DNA from: Sorangium cellulosum So ce56
Lineage (GTDB): Bacteria; Myxococcota_A; Polyangia; Polyangiales; Polyangiaceae
NCBI RefSeq assembly: GCF_000067165.1
Contig: NC_010162.1
Coordinates: forward strand, 8,377,001-8,441,000
Reading direction: 5' to 3'
Length of the DNA stretch: 64,000 nt
A program made the translations under genes and the position numbers. Below the pieces are notes generated by a model that saw only the letters and a list, made by a program, of their open reading frames with translations, did no database searches and was not told the DNA's origin. Shown piece by piece: positions 35,301 through 44,492 of the stretch (positions are counted from its first letter, which is position 1; each line of letters opens with the position of its first letter).

Positions 35301-35689
35301 GGCGTCCACCACTGCATGACCGGCGCCAACCCGACGGCCGTCCAAAACCACGGCCAAACGACGGTGCAACACGCAACCTGTGCCGCGGGTGTGCCAGCGT
35401 GCGCCTTGGCGCCCTGGCACCGTCCTCCGGTTGTGCCGCCGGCTTCCTGGTGTCCCTGGGGGGCATCGTCACCACGACGATGAGGGCTGAGCGACGGCGC
35501 GCGCCTCGAGCCTGGCGGGGTCGAAGCCCGGCCGACCTCTAGCCGCCCGCCGGGCCGCTTTCACTCCACAGCTTGCGGGTACGACGCTCTCGCTCTCAGG
35601 TACGAGCGCGCCGGCAGCGGCCCGTGAGGGCCGCGCCGGCCACGCTCGTCCCTCGCACCCCGGCAGCGCCGGAGGTGCGAGGCGCGAGC
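35301..35689. other. intergenic stretch with a nested hairpin (35391-35420)
   Basis: Lies between the amidase stop and the lipoprotein start. GTGCCAG (35391-35397) pairs with CTGGCAC (35414-35420), and inside it GCGCC pairs with GGCGC around TT. It would serve as a terminator for the amidase transcript. No supported gene. Confidence 0.45.
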
Positions 35690-37330
35690 TCACCACGAGG
35701 TCAGCTGAGCTTCGATCCTGTGTTGAGTCGCCTGCTCGTAATCGTAGGCGAACCCGAGCAGCTCCGCCTCGCTCCAGTGAGGGCCGACGAAGATCAGGCT
35801 GAAGGGAGCCCCGTCGCTGTATTGACCAGCGGGCACGACCACCCCGGGCAAGCCCGCGATGTTGATCGCAGACTCCGTCGTCGCGGGATAGGTGTCCGAG
35901 CCAGAGAGCTCCGGCACCGTGTCATAGGTCTGCGGAAACGCGAGGCCGTCCAGATCGTGCGCCGCCATCACCGAATCGAAGACGTTCACGTACTGGTCCC
36001 GCAGGGCCCAGAAGCCCGACAGATCGGGCGCGACCTCGGGGAAGAGCAGCGAGGCGGCCAGCACGGGGAGCTCGTCGACGTACCAGGACAGCGGCCCGCC
36101 GACGGGATCGAACGGAGATATCCCCGTGAGGGCCGCCAGTCCGTCGATCGAGCCGACGACATTCCCGCCGACCTTGACCCCCTTGAGGTAGCGCTGGAAG
36201 TCGTAGGCCACAGACTCCGTCCCTCGCATGTCATAGGGCTCATCCGGCAAGGCCAGATCGGCGAAGCCGCTCCCGGCGAAGGGATCTGCGACGACGATCG
36301 CGCCTTCGTCCTCCAGCTCCTCGATCGCTTCCTCGTACAGCGCTTGCGTCTCGGGAGACAGGCTGCCGTTGCGCCACCCCGAGCCGTACAGGCCGATTCG
36401 CTTTCCGCAGAGGGCGGTCTTGCTCAGCCGGCTCGTGTAGCCCCCCACGGGCAGGTGTCCATTGGACAGGCTCGTCTTGGGATCCTCCGGGGAGTAGCCC
36501 GCGAGGATATCCATCACCATGGCCGCGTCGCGGACAGTCCGCGCGATGGGGCCCACCACGTCTCTCGTGCTGGCGGCCAGGGGCACGACGCCGGCCGTGG
36601 GGACGAGGGCGAACGTCGGCTTGATGCCGACGAGGCTCTGCGCGGCCGCAGGGTTCTGGATGGATCCCCCCGTCTCCTCCGCGAGGCCAAGCACGGCGAA
36701 ATTGCCGGCCACCGCCGTGGCTGTGCCGCTGCTGCTCGCCCCGGGCACCAGGGTCGGGTCCACGGCGTTGTAGGTGGGCCCCGCCCAGCTGCTGTTCGCC
36801 CGGGTGCCGTCGTCGCTGAAGGCCGGGATGTTCGTCTTCCCGAGGATGATGGCCCCGGCGGCGATCAACCGATCGACGACGACGGAGTTCTTGATGGGGA
36901 ACAGATCGACACCGCCGGCGACCTGCGAGCTGAGCGGAGCCCAGCCCGCCGTCGACGGCAAGCCGACGTGATCCATCGACTCCTTGATGACGACGGGGAT
37001 CCCGGCCAGGGGGCCGAGGGCCACGCCGTTCCTCCGCTTCCTGTCGATCTCGCGCGCCTGCGCGATGGCGTTCGGGTTCATCGAGGTGAACGCGTTGTAG
37101 GACGACTCGTACTGCGCGATCCTCGCGAGATAGGCGTTCGTCAGCGCCTCCGCCGTGTAACGGCGCATCGCGTACGCCAGCTGCACCTTCGAGATCGTCA
37201 GCTCAGATACGTCGATAGCGGGAACGCCAACAGAGGCGGTCGCACCATAGGCGGTGCTGGGAGCCCCTGCGGCAATACCAACGGAAATGGCTGCTACCAA
37301 GGCAGCGCCAGACAGAATGTTCTTGTTCAC
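35690..37330 (-). CDS. secreted amidase-signature hydrolase
   Basis: A 546-residue amidase-signature enzyme that cleaves amide bonds with a Ser-cisSer-Lys triad. Lys is in PVVIKESMDH, the cis-Ser is in GASSSGTATA and the nucleophile is in EETGGSIQNPA. A clear signal peptide (MNKNILSGAALVAAISVGIA, cut after an AYG-A site near 29-30) exports it, unlike most cytosolic amidases. Substrate unknown; family members act on amides, peptide amides or acyl amides. The GTG start has GAGAGGGAG about nine bases upstream. The signal peptide and long size (about 515 mature) resemble secreted Gram-negative and fungal amidases. Confidence 0.88.
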   Translation of the reverse strand: MNKNILSGAALVAAISVGIAAGAPSTAYGATASVGVPAIDVSELTISKVQLAYAMRRYTAEALTNAYLARIAQYESSYNAFTSMNPNAIAQAREIDRKRRNGVALGPLAGIPVVIKESMDHVGLPSTAGWAPLSSQVAGGVDLFPIKNSVVVDRLIAAGAIILGKTNIPAFSDDGTRANSSWAGPTYNAVDPTLVPGASSSGTATAVAGNFAVLGLAEETGGSIQNPAAAQSLVGIKPTFALVPTAGVVPLAASTRDVVGPIARTVRDAAMVMDILAGYSPEDPKTSLSNGHLPVGGYTSRLSKTALCGKRIGLYGSGWRNGSLSPETQALYEEAIEELEDEGAIVVADPFAGSGFADLALPDEPYDMRGTESVAYDFQRYLKGVKVGGNVVGSIDGLAALTGISPFDPVGGPLSWYVDELPVLAASLLFPEVAPDLSGFWALRDQYVNVFDSVMAAHDLDGLAFPQTYDTVPELSGSDTYPATTESAINIAGLPGVVVPAGQYSDGAPFSLIFVGPHWSEAELLGFAYDYEQATQHRIEAQLTSW

Positions 37331-38042
37331 GATGGACTGCTCCCTCTCACTTCAGGACATCGACCCTATGCCGAATGAACCTCCGCCGTCGGGTGCCGAT
37401 TTGGAGCCTCGAGCTCGAATCACACGAGTACAGCGGACCAGAGCTCGACGAGGCATGGAATCGTCGCGCTCCGCTCGTTCAAGGCCATGTGACGGCGCCC
37501 GTCGCTCCGGACGAATCGCCGTACCGTGACGATGACAACACCAACCCGTCCAGCGAACCAACTGGCTCGCATCATCTCGACGGTTCGTCGAGAGCCAATT
37601 TAGCTAGGATGTACAGCGGCCTTGAGCAGAAGATTCTTCGTGGCTTTTTACCAGCCAAGCAGGTGACACAGCGACAGAAGAAGCGCGCCTCGAATGCGGT
37701 TGCTCTCCTACAAAGATGAAGAATATGCGAGAGCTAGGCGCATCATACTTCATGTAAGATATAGCAAGTCGGGGTTCGGTGGCAAGTTGATGTTCGAATT
37801 TTTTGAATAGTTTGGGATTCTCGCTGCCTCCCTTGTGCTCCACGTCTAGCTCTAGCCGCGCTGGCCCCTCTGGCCGCTCTGGCCGCTGCACCGCGGCTTG
37901 CTGGCACGCACCGTGCAGCGTGCACCCGTCGGGGCGGCGCCTCGCCGGCAGCGACGGAGCGGCCTTGTGACCGGTTGTCATCGTCATGGCGCAAACCGCT
38001 CGCGGCGCGAGCGGATGTCGCCGGGAGCGGGGCGGCGTCGGT
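37331..38042. other. gene-poor stretch with an AT-richer core (about 37590-37850)
   Basis: No supported gene in about 700 bp. Short frames exist on both strands: plus 37375-37719 with MYSGLEQKILRGF, and minus 37604-37987 with EHKGGSENPKLFKKFEHQL. Neither has a ribosome site or domain. The drop in GC content and words like FFIFVGEQPHS suggest foreign or decayed sequence. Confidence 0.4.
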
Positions 38043-38096
38043 CCCGTCCATCCCGTCCATCCCGTCCATCCCGTCCATCCCGTCCATCCCGTCCAT
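38043..38096. repeat. six perfect copies of CCCGTCCAT
   Basis: Six head-to-tail 9-bp units, 54 bp in total, without a mismatch. Either strand is open through it (VHP repeats or MDG repeats), but neither frame has gene signals. It lies about 630 bp upstream of the kinase-AAA gene. Confidence 0.85.
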
Positions 38097-38724
38097 CTGG
38101 CACGGGGCGTTGCGCGTCGCCCAGCGGCCCAGCGATGCGCGGAGGGGCACGCTCGCCGAGGCGGCCGCTGCCCGGGGCGAGCCCGCGTCGTTCAAGGCGC
38201 TTCGGCCAGCCGACGGTCAGCGGAGGCCTGCCCCCGGGATGCCGGGGTGAGAGAGCATTCTTTAGAACCATGTGTTCCGCTCTCCTTGGAAAGCGACACC
38301 CAATCAGCAGCTCAGGCACCCTTCGAAGGGGCCTCCTTATACATGCTCCACGGCCTGCGGACGCTCGTCCACGTCGGCCCGGCTTCGCCCCCGGCGGGGC
38401 GATGCTCCAGAGCCAAGCGCCGCGCGGCGCGCACCGGCACACGTCGTCCCCCCATGTCAGAGAAGTCGTCACTTGATCTGAGCCGCTTGCGGAGGATCGG
38501 AACACCGGTCTCGGGGAACGGAGTCAGGCCTCTGGGGGAGAGAGGACTCAGAATCCTCCACAAGAAATCGTCCCATGGCTCCTCGCCCTCTGCTGGACCG
38601 ACGGCGGCGAGGCTGGCCACGGACACGGGGGCGACGCTCCGCGCCTGCCCCGATGTCGGCCTCGGCGGCCAGCCCCGGCGCTCGCCGTGGACTTTCACGG
38701 GCGAGGACGCCGATACTCGAGGGG
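38097..38724. other. leader region of the kinase-AAA gene
   Basis: About 630 bp without a supported gene. A sigma54-like CTGGCAC directly follows the repeat, but its spacing to TTGC is one base too long. No clear -10/-35 pair was seen. Confidence 0.4.
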
Positions 38725-41700
38725 ATGCAACCAGGGGAAGTGCTCGGAGGCCGCTTCGAGATCGTGGGCCGGGCGTGCGCCGGCGGCATGGGGGCGGTCT
38801 TCCAGGCGGTCGATCGGCGCTCGGGCGAGGTCGTGGCCGTCAAAGTGTGCCTCGACGAACAGAAATTCGGCGACGAATCGCGCCTCTCTCGCGAGTCCAG
38901 GGTGCTCGCAGAGCTCTCCTGCCCAGGTATCGTGCGCTACGTCGCGCACGGGCTCGGCGCCTCGGGCGCGCCGTGGCTCGCCATGGAGTGGCTCGACGGC
39001 GAGGACCTCGAGCAGCGGCTCCAGCGCCGGGTGCTCACCGTGGACGAGGCGATCGCGCTCACGGTGGGCGCCGCCGCCGCGCTCGCGGCGGTCCACGCGC
39101 GCGGCATCGTTCACCGCGATCTCAAGCCGAGCAACCTGTTCCTGGTGAACGGCGACGCCGCGCGCGTGAAGCTGCTCGACTTCGGCATCGCCGGGATCCC
39201 CGACGCCACGCGGCTCACGCGGACGGGCGCCTTCCTCGGGACCCCGGCGTACATGGCGCCAGAGCAGGCCCGGAGCGGGCAGGACGTCGACACGCGCGCC
39301 GACGTCTTCGCGCTCGGCTGCGTGCTGTTCGAGTGCCTCACCGGCCAGCCGGCCTTCTGCGGGGCTCACCTGATGGCCGTCCTCGCGAAGATCCTCCTCG
39401 ACGAGGTGCCGCGGATGAGCTCCCTCTGCCCCGGCGTCCCCCCCGCCCTCGACGCGCTCTGCGCCCGGATGCTCGCCAAGAACCCGGACGACCGCCCCCG
39501 CGACGGCGCGGAGATCGCCGCGGCGCTCGAGGCCATGGGCGTCTCGCCGCTGGCGCGCGCGCCGTCGGAGCCGCCGCCTTCGAACCAGCGCCGCCAGTCC
39601 TCGCTGACCCACAAGGAGCGGCGCGTGCTCTCGGTGGCGCTGATGGGGCCCGGGCCGCGGCTCGCCGTTTCCCCGGGGCGGGCCGACTCCGAGACGGTGG
39701 TCGCCGTCGTGTCGCCGGAGCTGCGCCGGGAGATCGAGGCGCTCGGCGCGTGCCTGGAGCTCCTGGCGGACGGGTCGATCCTGGTGATCCTCCTGGGAGC
39801 GGGCGTGGCGACGGATCAGGCAGCGCAGGCGGCCCGCTGCGCGCTCCTGCTCCGCGCCGCCGGCGGGGACAGGCCGGTGGTCCTCACGACCGGCCGCGTG
39901 GAGGTCACGGGCGGCCGGCCCGTCGGCGACGTGATCGACCGCGCCGTCCGGATGCTGGCGCAGCCCACGGCGGAGCTCCCGGGCGCGCCGGCGGCAGGAC
40001 GCGGGACGCCCATCGCGCCCATCGCCATCGACGAGGTGACCGCCGCGCTGCTCGACGCCCGCTTCGAGGTCGTCGAGACCGAGGCGGGCCTGTGGCTCCG
40101 GGGAGAAGAGCCGCTCGCCCGCGGAGCGCGCATGCTCCTCGGCAAGCCCACGGCCTGCGTCGGGCGCGACTGGGAGGTGGCCACCCTCGAGGCCCTGCTC
40201 GCCGGGTGCATCGAGGAGTCGCGGGCGCGCGCCGTGCTCGTCACCGCGCCGGCGGGGCTCGGCAAGTCGCGCCTCGCCTACGAGATCATCCGCCGCGTCC
40301 GGCAGCGCGACGAGCCCGTCGCTGTCTGGATCGGCCGCGGCGACCCGCTCCGCAAGGGCGCCCCGTTCGGGATGCTGCGGCAGGCCCTCCAGGGCGCGTG
40401 CGGGATCCGCGACCGAGAGCCGATCGAGGCGCGCCGGGAGAAGCTGCTCGCGCGGGTGACCGAGCGCGTCCGCGCGGCCGACGCGCAGCGCGTGGCGGAG
40501 TTCCTCGGCGAGCTCCTGGGCACGCCGTTCCCCGACGAGGACAGCGCGCCCCTCCGCGCCGCCCGCAAGGACGCCCCGCTGATGGGCGATCAGATGCGCA
40601 GGGCCTGGCTCGATTTCGCCTCGGCCGCGTGCGCCGCGCAGCCGCTCCTCCTCGTGCTGGAGGACCTGCACTGGGGCGACCTGCCCACCGTCCAGTTCAT
40701 CAACGACGCCCTGCGCCGGCTCGTGGACCAGCCCCTCCTGGTGCTCGCCCTGGCGCGACCCGAGGTGTACACGCTGTTCCCCGGGCTCTGGGCCCACAGG
40801 GATCTCCAGGAGCTCCGGCTCAAGGAGCTGAGCTCCCGGGCGGGCGCGCGGCTCGTGCGGCACGTCCTCGGCGACGGGGTGAGCGCCGAGACCGTGGCGC
40901 AGCTCGTGGCGCAGGCCGACGGCAACGCGTTTTACCTGGAGGAGCTCATCCGGGCGACGTCCGAGGGGAGCCAGGGCGCGCTTCCGGAGACCGTGCTGGC
41001 GATGGTGCAATCCCGGCTGGAGCGCCTCGACAGCGCGGCGCGGCAGGTGCTGCGCGCGGCGAGCATCTTCGGGCGGGTGTTCTGGCGGGGCGCGGTGGAG
41101 GCGCTGCTCGGCGGCCCCGGCGGCGTCTCCGGGCTCGCGGATCACCTCGATCGCCTCGAGCGGCTGGAGTGGATCGGCGCGCGCGACGAGGCGAGGTTCG
41201 AGGGAGAGCGGGAGCTCGTCTTCCGCCACGCGCTCGTGCGCGAGGCGGCTTACGGGATGCTCACCGACCAGGATCGCGCGCTCGGCCACCGGCTCGCCGG
41301 CGAGTGGCTCCAGCGCGCGGCCGAGCCCTCGGCCGCGGTGATCGCGGAGCACTTCGATCGGGGCGGCGAGCCGCTGCGCGCCGCCGCGTTCTACCACCAG
41401 GCCGCGGCGCAGGCGCTCGCCGCGAACGACCTCGTCGTGGTGCTCTCGTCGACCGGGCGCGCCATCGAGCTCGGCATCAGCGGCGAGGCGCGCGGCGAGG
41501 TCCTCCTGCACCGGGCCGAGGCGCACCACTGGCGCGGCGAGCTCGTCGAGGCCGCGCGCTGGGCGACGATGGCGGTAGAGGAGCTGCCCCGGCGCAGCGC
41601 GCCCTGGTACGCCGCCGTGCGCGAGGCCGCGGTCGTGCTGGCCCGGCTGGGGCAGCACGATCGCCTCGCCAGCCTCAGCGGCGATCTCGCGGACGCCTGG

Positions 41701-42675
41701 ACGGGAGAGGGCGCGACGGGCGCGCTCCTGGCGGCGTCCGCGGGGACGGCGCTCTACCTGACGATCAGCGGCCTCTACGCGCACGCCACGCCGCTCCAGG
41801 CGCTCATCGACGCCGCGGCCGAGCGCTTCTGCGACGACCCGGCCGTGAGCGGGGTCGTCCTCCGCGAGCGCGCCTGGCGCGAGCTGTACGCGGGCCGGCA
41901 CGGCTCGAGCCGGGCGCTGCTCGCGCGCTCGATCGCGTCCCACGAGCGCGCGGGGAACCTGCGCCTGGCCTGCTTCTGCCGGCTCGATCTCGGCTTCGAG
42001 GAGCACCAGCTCGGCGCGTACGCCGAGGCGGAGACCATCCTCCGCGCCGCGCTCGCGGACGCCGAGCGCATGGGCCTCGACGGCTGCATGGCGGTCGCGT
42101 GGAGCACCCTCGGCGCGCCCCTCTGCCGCCTGGGCGCGCTCGACGAGGCGCGCGAGGCCCTGACGAAGGCCATCGCGTTCCTGGAGGCGCAGGGGGATCG
42201 CCGGCTCGCTGGCGCGTCGCGCACCTACCTCGCCGGGTGCCTGATGCGCGCGGGCGATCTCGCGGGCGCCGAGGCCGAGGCCCGGCGCGCCGTGGCGCAG
42301 CTGGAGAGGATAGGTCCGCTCGTCGTGCTGGCGCGGGCGACGCTTTCGGCCGTCCTGCTCGCGCGCGGCGAGACCTCCGAGGCGCTCGCCGAGGCGCGCG
42401 CGGCGGTCGCGTTGCTCGATCGGCTGGGCATGGTCGAGGAGGGCGAGGCGTTCGCCCGCCTGGTCCACGCCGAGGCGCTGTTCGCGGCGGGCGACCTCCC
42501 GGCGGCCCGGACCGCCATCGCGCACGCCCGGACGAGGCTCCTCGACGTCGCCGCCCAGCTCGACGACGCCGCGCGGCGCGCGCAGTTCCTCCAGCGCGTC
42601 GAGGAGAACGCGCGCACGCTCGAGCTAGCGCGCGCGTGGATCGACGAGCGGGGCTCCGCAGGACGAGGGGCCTAG
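38725..42675 (+). CDS. Ser/Thr kinase - cyclase-like - AAA ATPase - TPR regulator
   Basis: A 1316-residue soluble signalling protein. Kinase domain about 10-270, with AGGMGAVF (19-26), Lys40, HRDLKPSN with Asp132, DFG Asp152 and APEQA. Residues about 298-450 resemble a nucleotide cyclase domain (RRVLSVALMGP, later VGDVIDRAVRML) but lack the acidic metal residues, so it is likely inactive. A large ATPase domain follows with CVGRDWEVATLEALL and Walker A APAGLGKS (508-515), LVLEDLHWGD as Walker B, then a helical TPR-like half (about 870-1300). This order is a known myxobacterial architecture. The ATG at 38725 begins MQPGEVLGGRFEI. Its 3' end overlaps the convergent hydrolase gene by 51 bp. Confidence 0.92.
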   Translation: MQPGEVLGGRFEIVGRACAGGMGAVFQAVDRRSGEVVAVKVCLDEQKFGDESRLSRESRVLAELSCPGIVRYVAHGLGASGAPWLAMEWLDGEDLEQRLQRRVLTVDEAIALTVGAAAALAAVHARGIVHRDLKPSNLFLVNGDAARVKLLDFGIAGIPDATRLTRTGAFLGTPAYMAPEQARSGQDVDTRADVFALGCVLFECLTGQPAFCGAHLMAVLAKILLDEVPRMSSLCPGVPPALDALCARMLAKNPDDRPRDGAEIAAALEAMGVSPLARAPSEPPPSNQRRQSSLTHKERRVLSVALMGPGPRLAVSPGRADSETVVAVVSPELRREIEALGACLELLADGSILVILLGAGVATDQAAQAARCALLLRAAGGDRPVVLTTGRVEVTGGRPVGDVIDRAVRMLAQPTAELPGAPAAGRGTPIAPIAIDEVTAALLDARFEVVETEAGLWLRGEEPLARGARMLLGKPTACVGRDWEVATLEALLAGCIEESRARAVLVTAPAGLGKSRLAYEIIRRVRQRDEPVAVWIGRGDPLRKGAPFGMLRQALQGACGIRDREPIEARREKLLARVTERVRAADAQRVAEFLGELLGTPFPDEDSAPLRAARKDAPLMGDQMRRAWLDFASAACAAQPLLLVLEDLHWGDLPTVQFINDALRRLVDQPLLVLALARPEVYTLFPGLWAHRDLQELRLKELSSRAGARLVRHVLGDGVSAETVAQLVAQADGNAFYLEELIRATSEGSQGALPETVLAMVQSRLERLDSAARQVLRAASIFGRVFWRGAVEALLGGPGGVSGLADHLDRLERLEWIGARDEARFEGERELVFRHALVREAAYGMLTDQDRALGHRLAGEWLQRAAEPSAAVIAEHFDRGGEPLRAAAFYHQAAAQALAANDLVVVLSSTGRAIELGISGEARGEVLLHRAEAHHWRGELVEAARWATMAVEELPRRSAPWYAAVREAAVVLARLGQHDRLASLSGDLADAWTGEGATGALLAASAGTALYLTISGLYAHATPLQALIDAAAERFCDDPAVSGVVLRERAWRELYAGRHGSSRALLARSIASHERAGNLRLACFCRLDLGFEEHQLGAYAEAETILRAALADAERMGLDGCMAVAWSTLGAPLCRLGALDEAREALTKAIAFLEAQGDRRLAGASRTYLAGCLMRAGDLAGAEAEARRAVAQLERIGPLVVLARATLSAVLLARGETSEALAEARAAVALLDRLGMVEEGEAFARLVHAEALFAAGDLPAARTAIAHARTRLLDVAAQLDDAARRAQFLQRVEENARTLELARAWIDERGSAGRGA

Positions 42676-43722
42676 CGCCGCCCCGCGGGGGCGAAGCTCG
42701 CCGGCGAGGAACTCGGCCTGCCGGCGAGCATTCTCCGCGTGCGCCGGGCCTACATAGAGGTCGAAGTGGCCGCAGTCGTACCCGGCCAGCTCGCTGCGGT
42801 CCCGCAGCCGCGCGTGCGCCTCCTCGACGTACGCGCGCGGAACCATGTCGTCGCGATGCGCCGCGACGAAGAGCACCGAGCACCTCACCTTGTCGAGCTC
42901 GTTCATCGGGACGCACTCGTCGAGGGTCGCCAGGCCGCGCGCCAGCATCCGGTTCTCCCACCCGCCGAGAGGCGGCCTGGGGAGCAGTCGCCAGAAATCC
43001 GAGCCGAGCGGCCCCTCCAGTCCGGCCGCGCTCGGGTTCTCCACGCTCGTCGCGAACGCCCACTCGCCGGGGCGCCCGAAGAGCGGCACATACACGGGCG
43101 GGAAGACGCCCAGCATGTCGAGCGTCGCAAGGAACACGAAGCGCGCCATCGAGAGGCCGCGCGGCTCGAGCCGCGGCGGCGTCTTCAGGTACGGACACTG
43201 GGCCACCACCGCGCGGACGTCGTCACGGCGCGCGGCGGCCACCAGCGCGGTGCCGCCCGAGAAGCTCGAGCCCCACAGGGCGATTCGCGACGAGTCCACC
43301 GACGCGCCGAGGTCGCGCTGCACGAAGGCGATCGCCGCTTCGTAGTCCTCGCGGTGCCGGGGCGGCGCGACCCAGTGCCGCGGCAGGCCTTCGGACCCAC
43401 CGAAACAACGGTAGTCGAAGGCCAGCACCGCGAGCCCGCGCTCCACGAAGACCCACGCAAACTCCTCGAGGAAGCCGTCCTTGGTGCCGCCGAGGCCAGG
43501 CGCCATCAGCACCACCGGCGGCGCACGCGCGTCGTCCGGCAGAAACAGCCAGCCTTCGAGCTTCGTGCCGTCGACAGCCGGGAAGTGGACGGTGCGGACG
43601 ACGCCGCCACGGCCTCGTTGCTGCGGGCGCCCAGGCGACTTCACCCACGGAAACCGCGAGCGCCTCCAGAGCACGCCCCAGACCACGGCGAGCAGCGCCA
43701 GCGCGACAGGCAACCCGATCAT
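42625..43722 (-). CDS. membrane-anchored alpha/beta hydrolase
   Basis: A 365-residue hydrolase. An N-terminal hydrophobic segment (LPVALALLAVVWGVLW) precedes the fold. The oxyanion region is APGLGGTKDG, the nucleophile is Ser in WGSSFSGG, and the C-terminal part has AAHRDDMVP (acid) and DCGHFDLY (His). Members of this group include acetylxylan esterase-like and dipeptidyl-peptidase-like hydrolases; the substrate is unknown. ATGA overlap with the upstream PadR gene means that the regulator and hydrolase form one unit. The last 17 codons lie antisense to the end of the kinase gene. Confidence 0.85.
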   Translation of the reverse strand: MIGLPVALALLAVVWGVLWRRSRFPWVKSPGRPQQRGRGGVVRTVHFPAVDGTKLEGWLFLPDDARAPPVVLMAPGLGGTKDGFLEEFAWVFVERGLAVLAFDYRCFGGSEGLPRHWVAPPRHREDYEAAIAFVQRDLGASVDSSRIALWGSSFSGGTALVAAARRDDVRAVVAQCPYLKTPPRLEPRGLSMARFVFLATLDMLGVFPPVYVPLFGRPGEWAFATSVENPSAAGLEGPLGSDFWRLLPRPPLGGWENRMLARGLATLDECVPMNELDKVRCSVLFVAAHRDDMVPRAYVEEAHARLRDRSELAGYDCGHFDLYVGPAHAENARRQAEFLAGELRPRGAALGPSSCGAPLVDPRAR

Positions 43723-44279
43723 CGACGACCTCTTTTTGGCCGGAGCTCACGCCGCGCCTTGTCGACCCAGGCCAGCTCGGCGTCGCACCAGGCGAGCCCG
43801 TGCTCGATGGAGAGCCGCCACAACGTCGCCTCGCGCTTCGAGCGGGCGAGCGAGAAGATCTCCTTCATCGAGAGGCGCGCGGTGTACTCGGCGCGCGTGG
43901 CGGCGAGCGAGTCCCCGTACTTCGCGAGCACGTCGTCGAGGACCCGCGGCGGGAGCTCGGCCGCGAGGACGAACTTGAGGAGCAGGGGGTGTCGCAGGTG
44001 CAGGGGCTCGACGGGCGCCCGCAGCCACGCGTCGAGCTCGACCATCCCGCGCTTCGAGAGCGAGTAGACCAGCCGGTCGGGCTTCCCCTCGCCCGGCTCG
44101 CGCTCGCTCACCACGAGCCCGTCTTTCTCGAGCGCGTGAAGCTCCCGGTAGATCTGGCTCTGCGTGACGCTCCAGAACGCCCCGACGGATCCCTCGAACC
44201 GCTTCCGCAGCATGTACCCGCTCGTCGGCTCGAGCCGCAGAAAGCCGAGGATGGCCGCTCTTAGTGACACGCGAGCCAT
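43719..44279 (-). CDS. PadR-family transcriptional regulator
   Basis: A 186-residue regulator with a winged-helix N-terminus (LRAAILGFLRLEPTSGYMLR, then FWSVTQSQIYRELHALEKDG and VYSLSKRGMVELDAWL) and a C-terminal dimerising helix region with SMKEIFSLARSKREATLW. It is a PadR/vir-type repressor. ATG 44279 is preferred; GTG 44288 adds three residues. It directly precedes and overlaps the hydrolase gene, so that gene is its likely target along with itself. Confidence 0.88.
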   Translation of the reverse strand: MARVSLRAAILGFLRLEPTSGYMLRKRFEGSVGAFWSVTQSQIYRELHALEKDGLVVSEREPGEGKPDRLVYSLSKRGMVELDAWLRAPVEPLHLRHPLLLKFVLAAELPPRVLDDVLAKYGDSLAATRAEYTARLSMKEIFSLARSKREATLWRLSIEHGLAWCDAELAWVDKARRELRPKRGRR

Positions 44280-44309
44280 AGGATACACGTGTCATATGAT
44301 TCCTGTCAA
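44280..44309 (-). promoter_or_regulatory. promoter with an ACACGTGT palindrome in front of the PadR gene
   Basis: On the minus strand, TTGACA (44309-44304) and TATCCT (44285-44280) are separated by 18 bases. ACACGTGT (44292-44285), within the longer ATGACACGTGTAT, lies in the spacer and touches the -10 box, a natural place for an autorepressor. The ATG is immediately after the -10 box, so either the transcript is leaderless or starts further in, or the promoter is elsewhere. Confidence 0.5.
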
Positions 44310-44393
44310 GGTCATCTCTCCTCGGGGATGTCCCTGAGGTGAAGCCCCGCCAGATCCCTCACGTTGCTGGGACTCTCAGCGAGAAATTGAGCA

Positions 44394-44416
44394 GGGAGAC
44401 GGGGAGACGGGGAGAC
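44394..44416. repeat. triplicate GGGGAGAC short tandem repeat
   Basis: Three 8-bp units (the first lacks one G) between the PadR and sterol-desaturase-family genes. No hairpin is formed by it. Confidence 0.6.
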
Positions 44417-44492
44417 GGGTGGGATTCAACCCCCCGCCTCCCTGGGAATCTTCCCGAAACTCTTTGTCGCTCTTCAGGACTGCTCCCGCCGC

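Noticed and set aside
37375..37719. 114-codon plus-strand frame after the amidase promoter
   Set aside because: No ribosome site, no recognised motif and no clear coding bias; kept only as part of the AT-richer region.
38097..38115. CTGGCACGGGGCGTTGCG as a sigma54 promoter
   Set aside because: The distance between the GG and GC elements is 11 bases instead of the strict 10, and it lies more than 600 bp from the next gene.
38695..42525. 1276-codon open frame antisense to the kinase-AAA gene
   Set aside because: Composition is Arg/Glu/Ala/His-rich without domains; it is a shadow of the sense gene.
37986..44264. 2092-codon plus-strand open frame
   Set aside because: It is a shadow frame over the kinase gene and the antisense side of two other genes, Arg/Gly/Pro-rich, with no motif.
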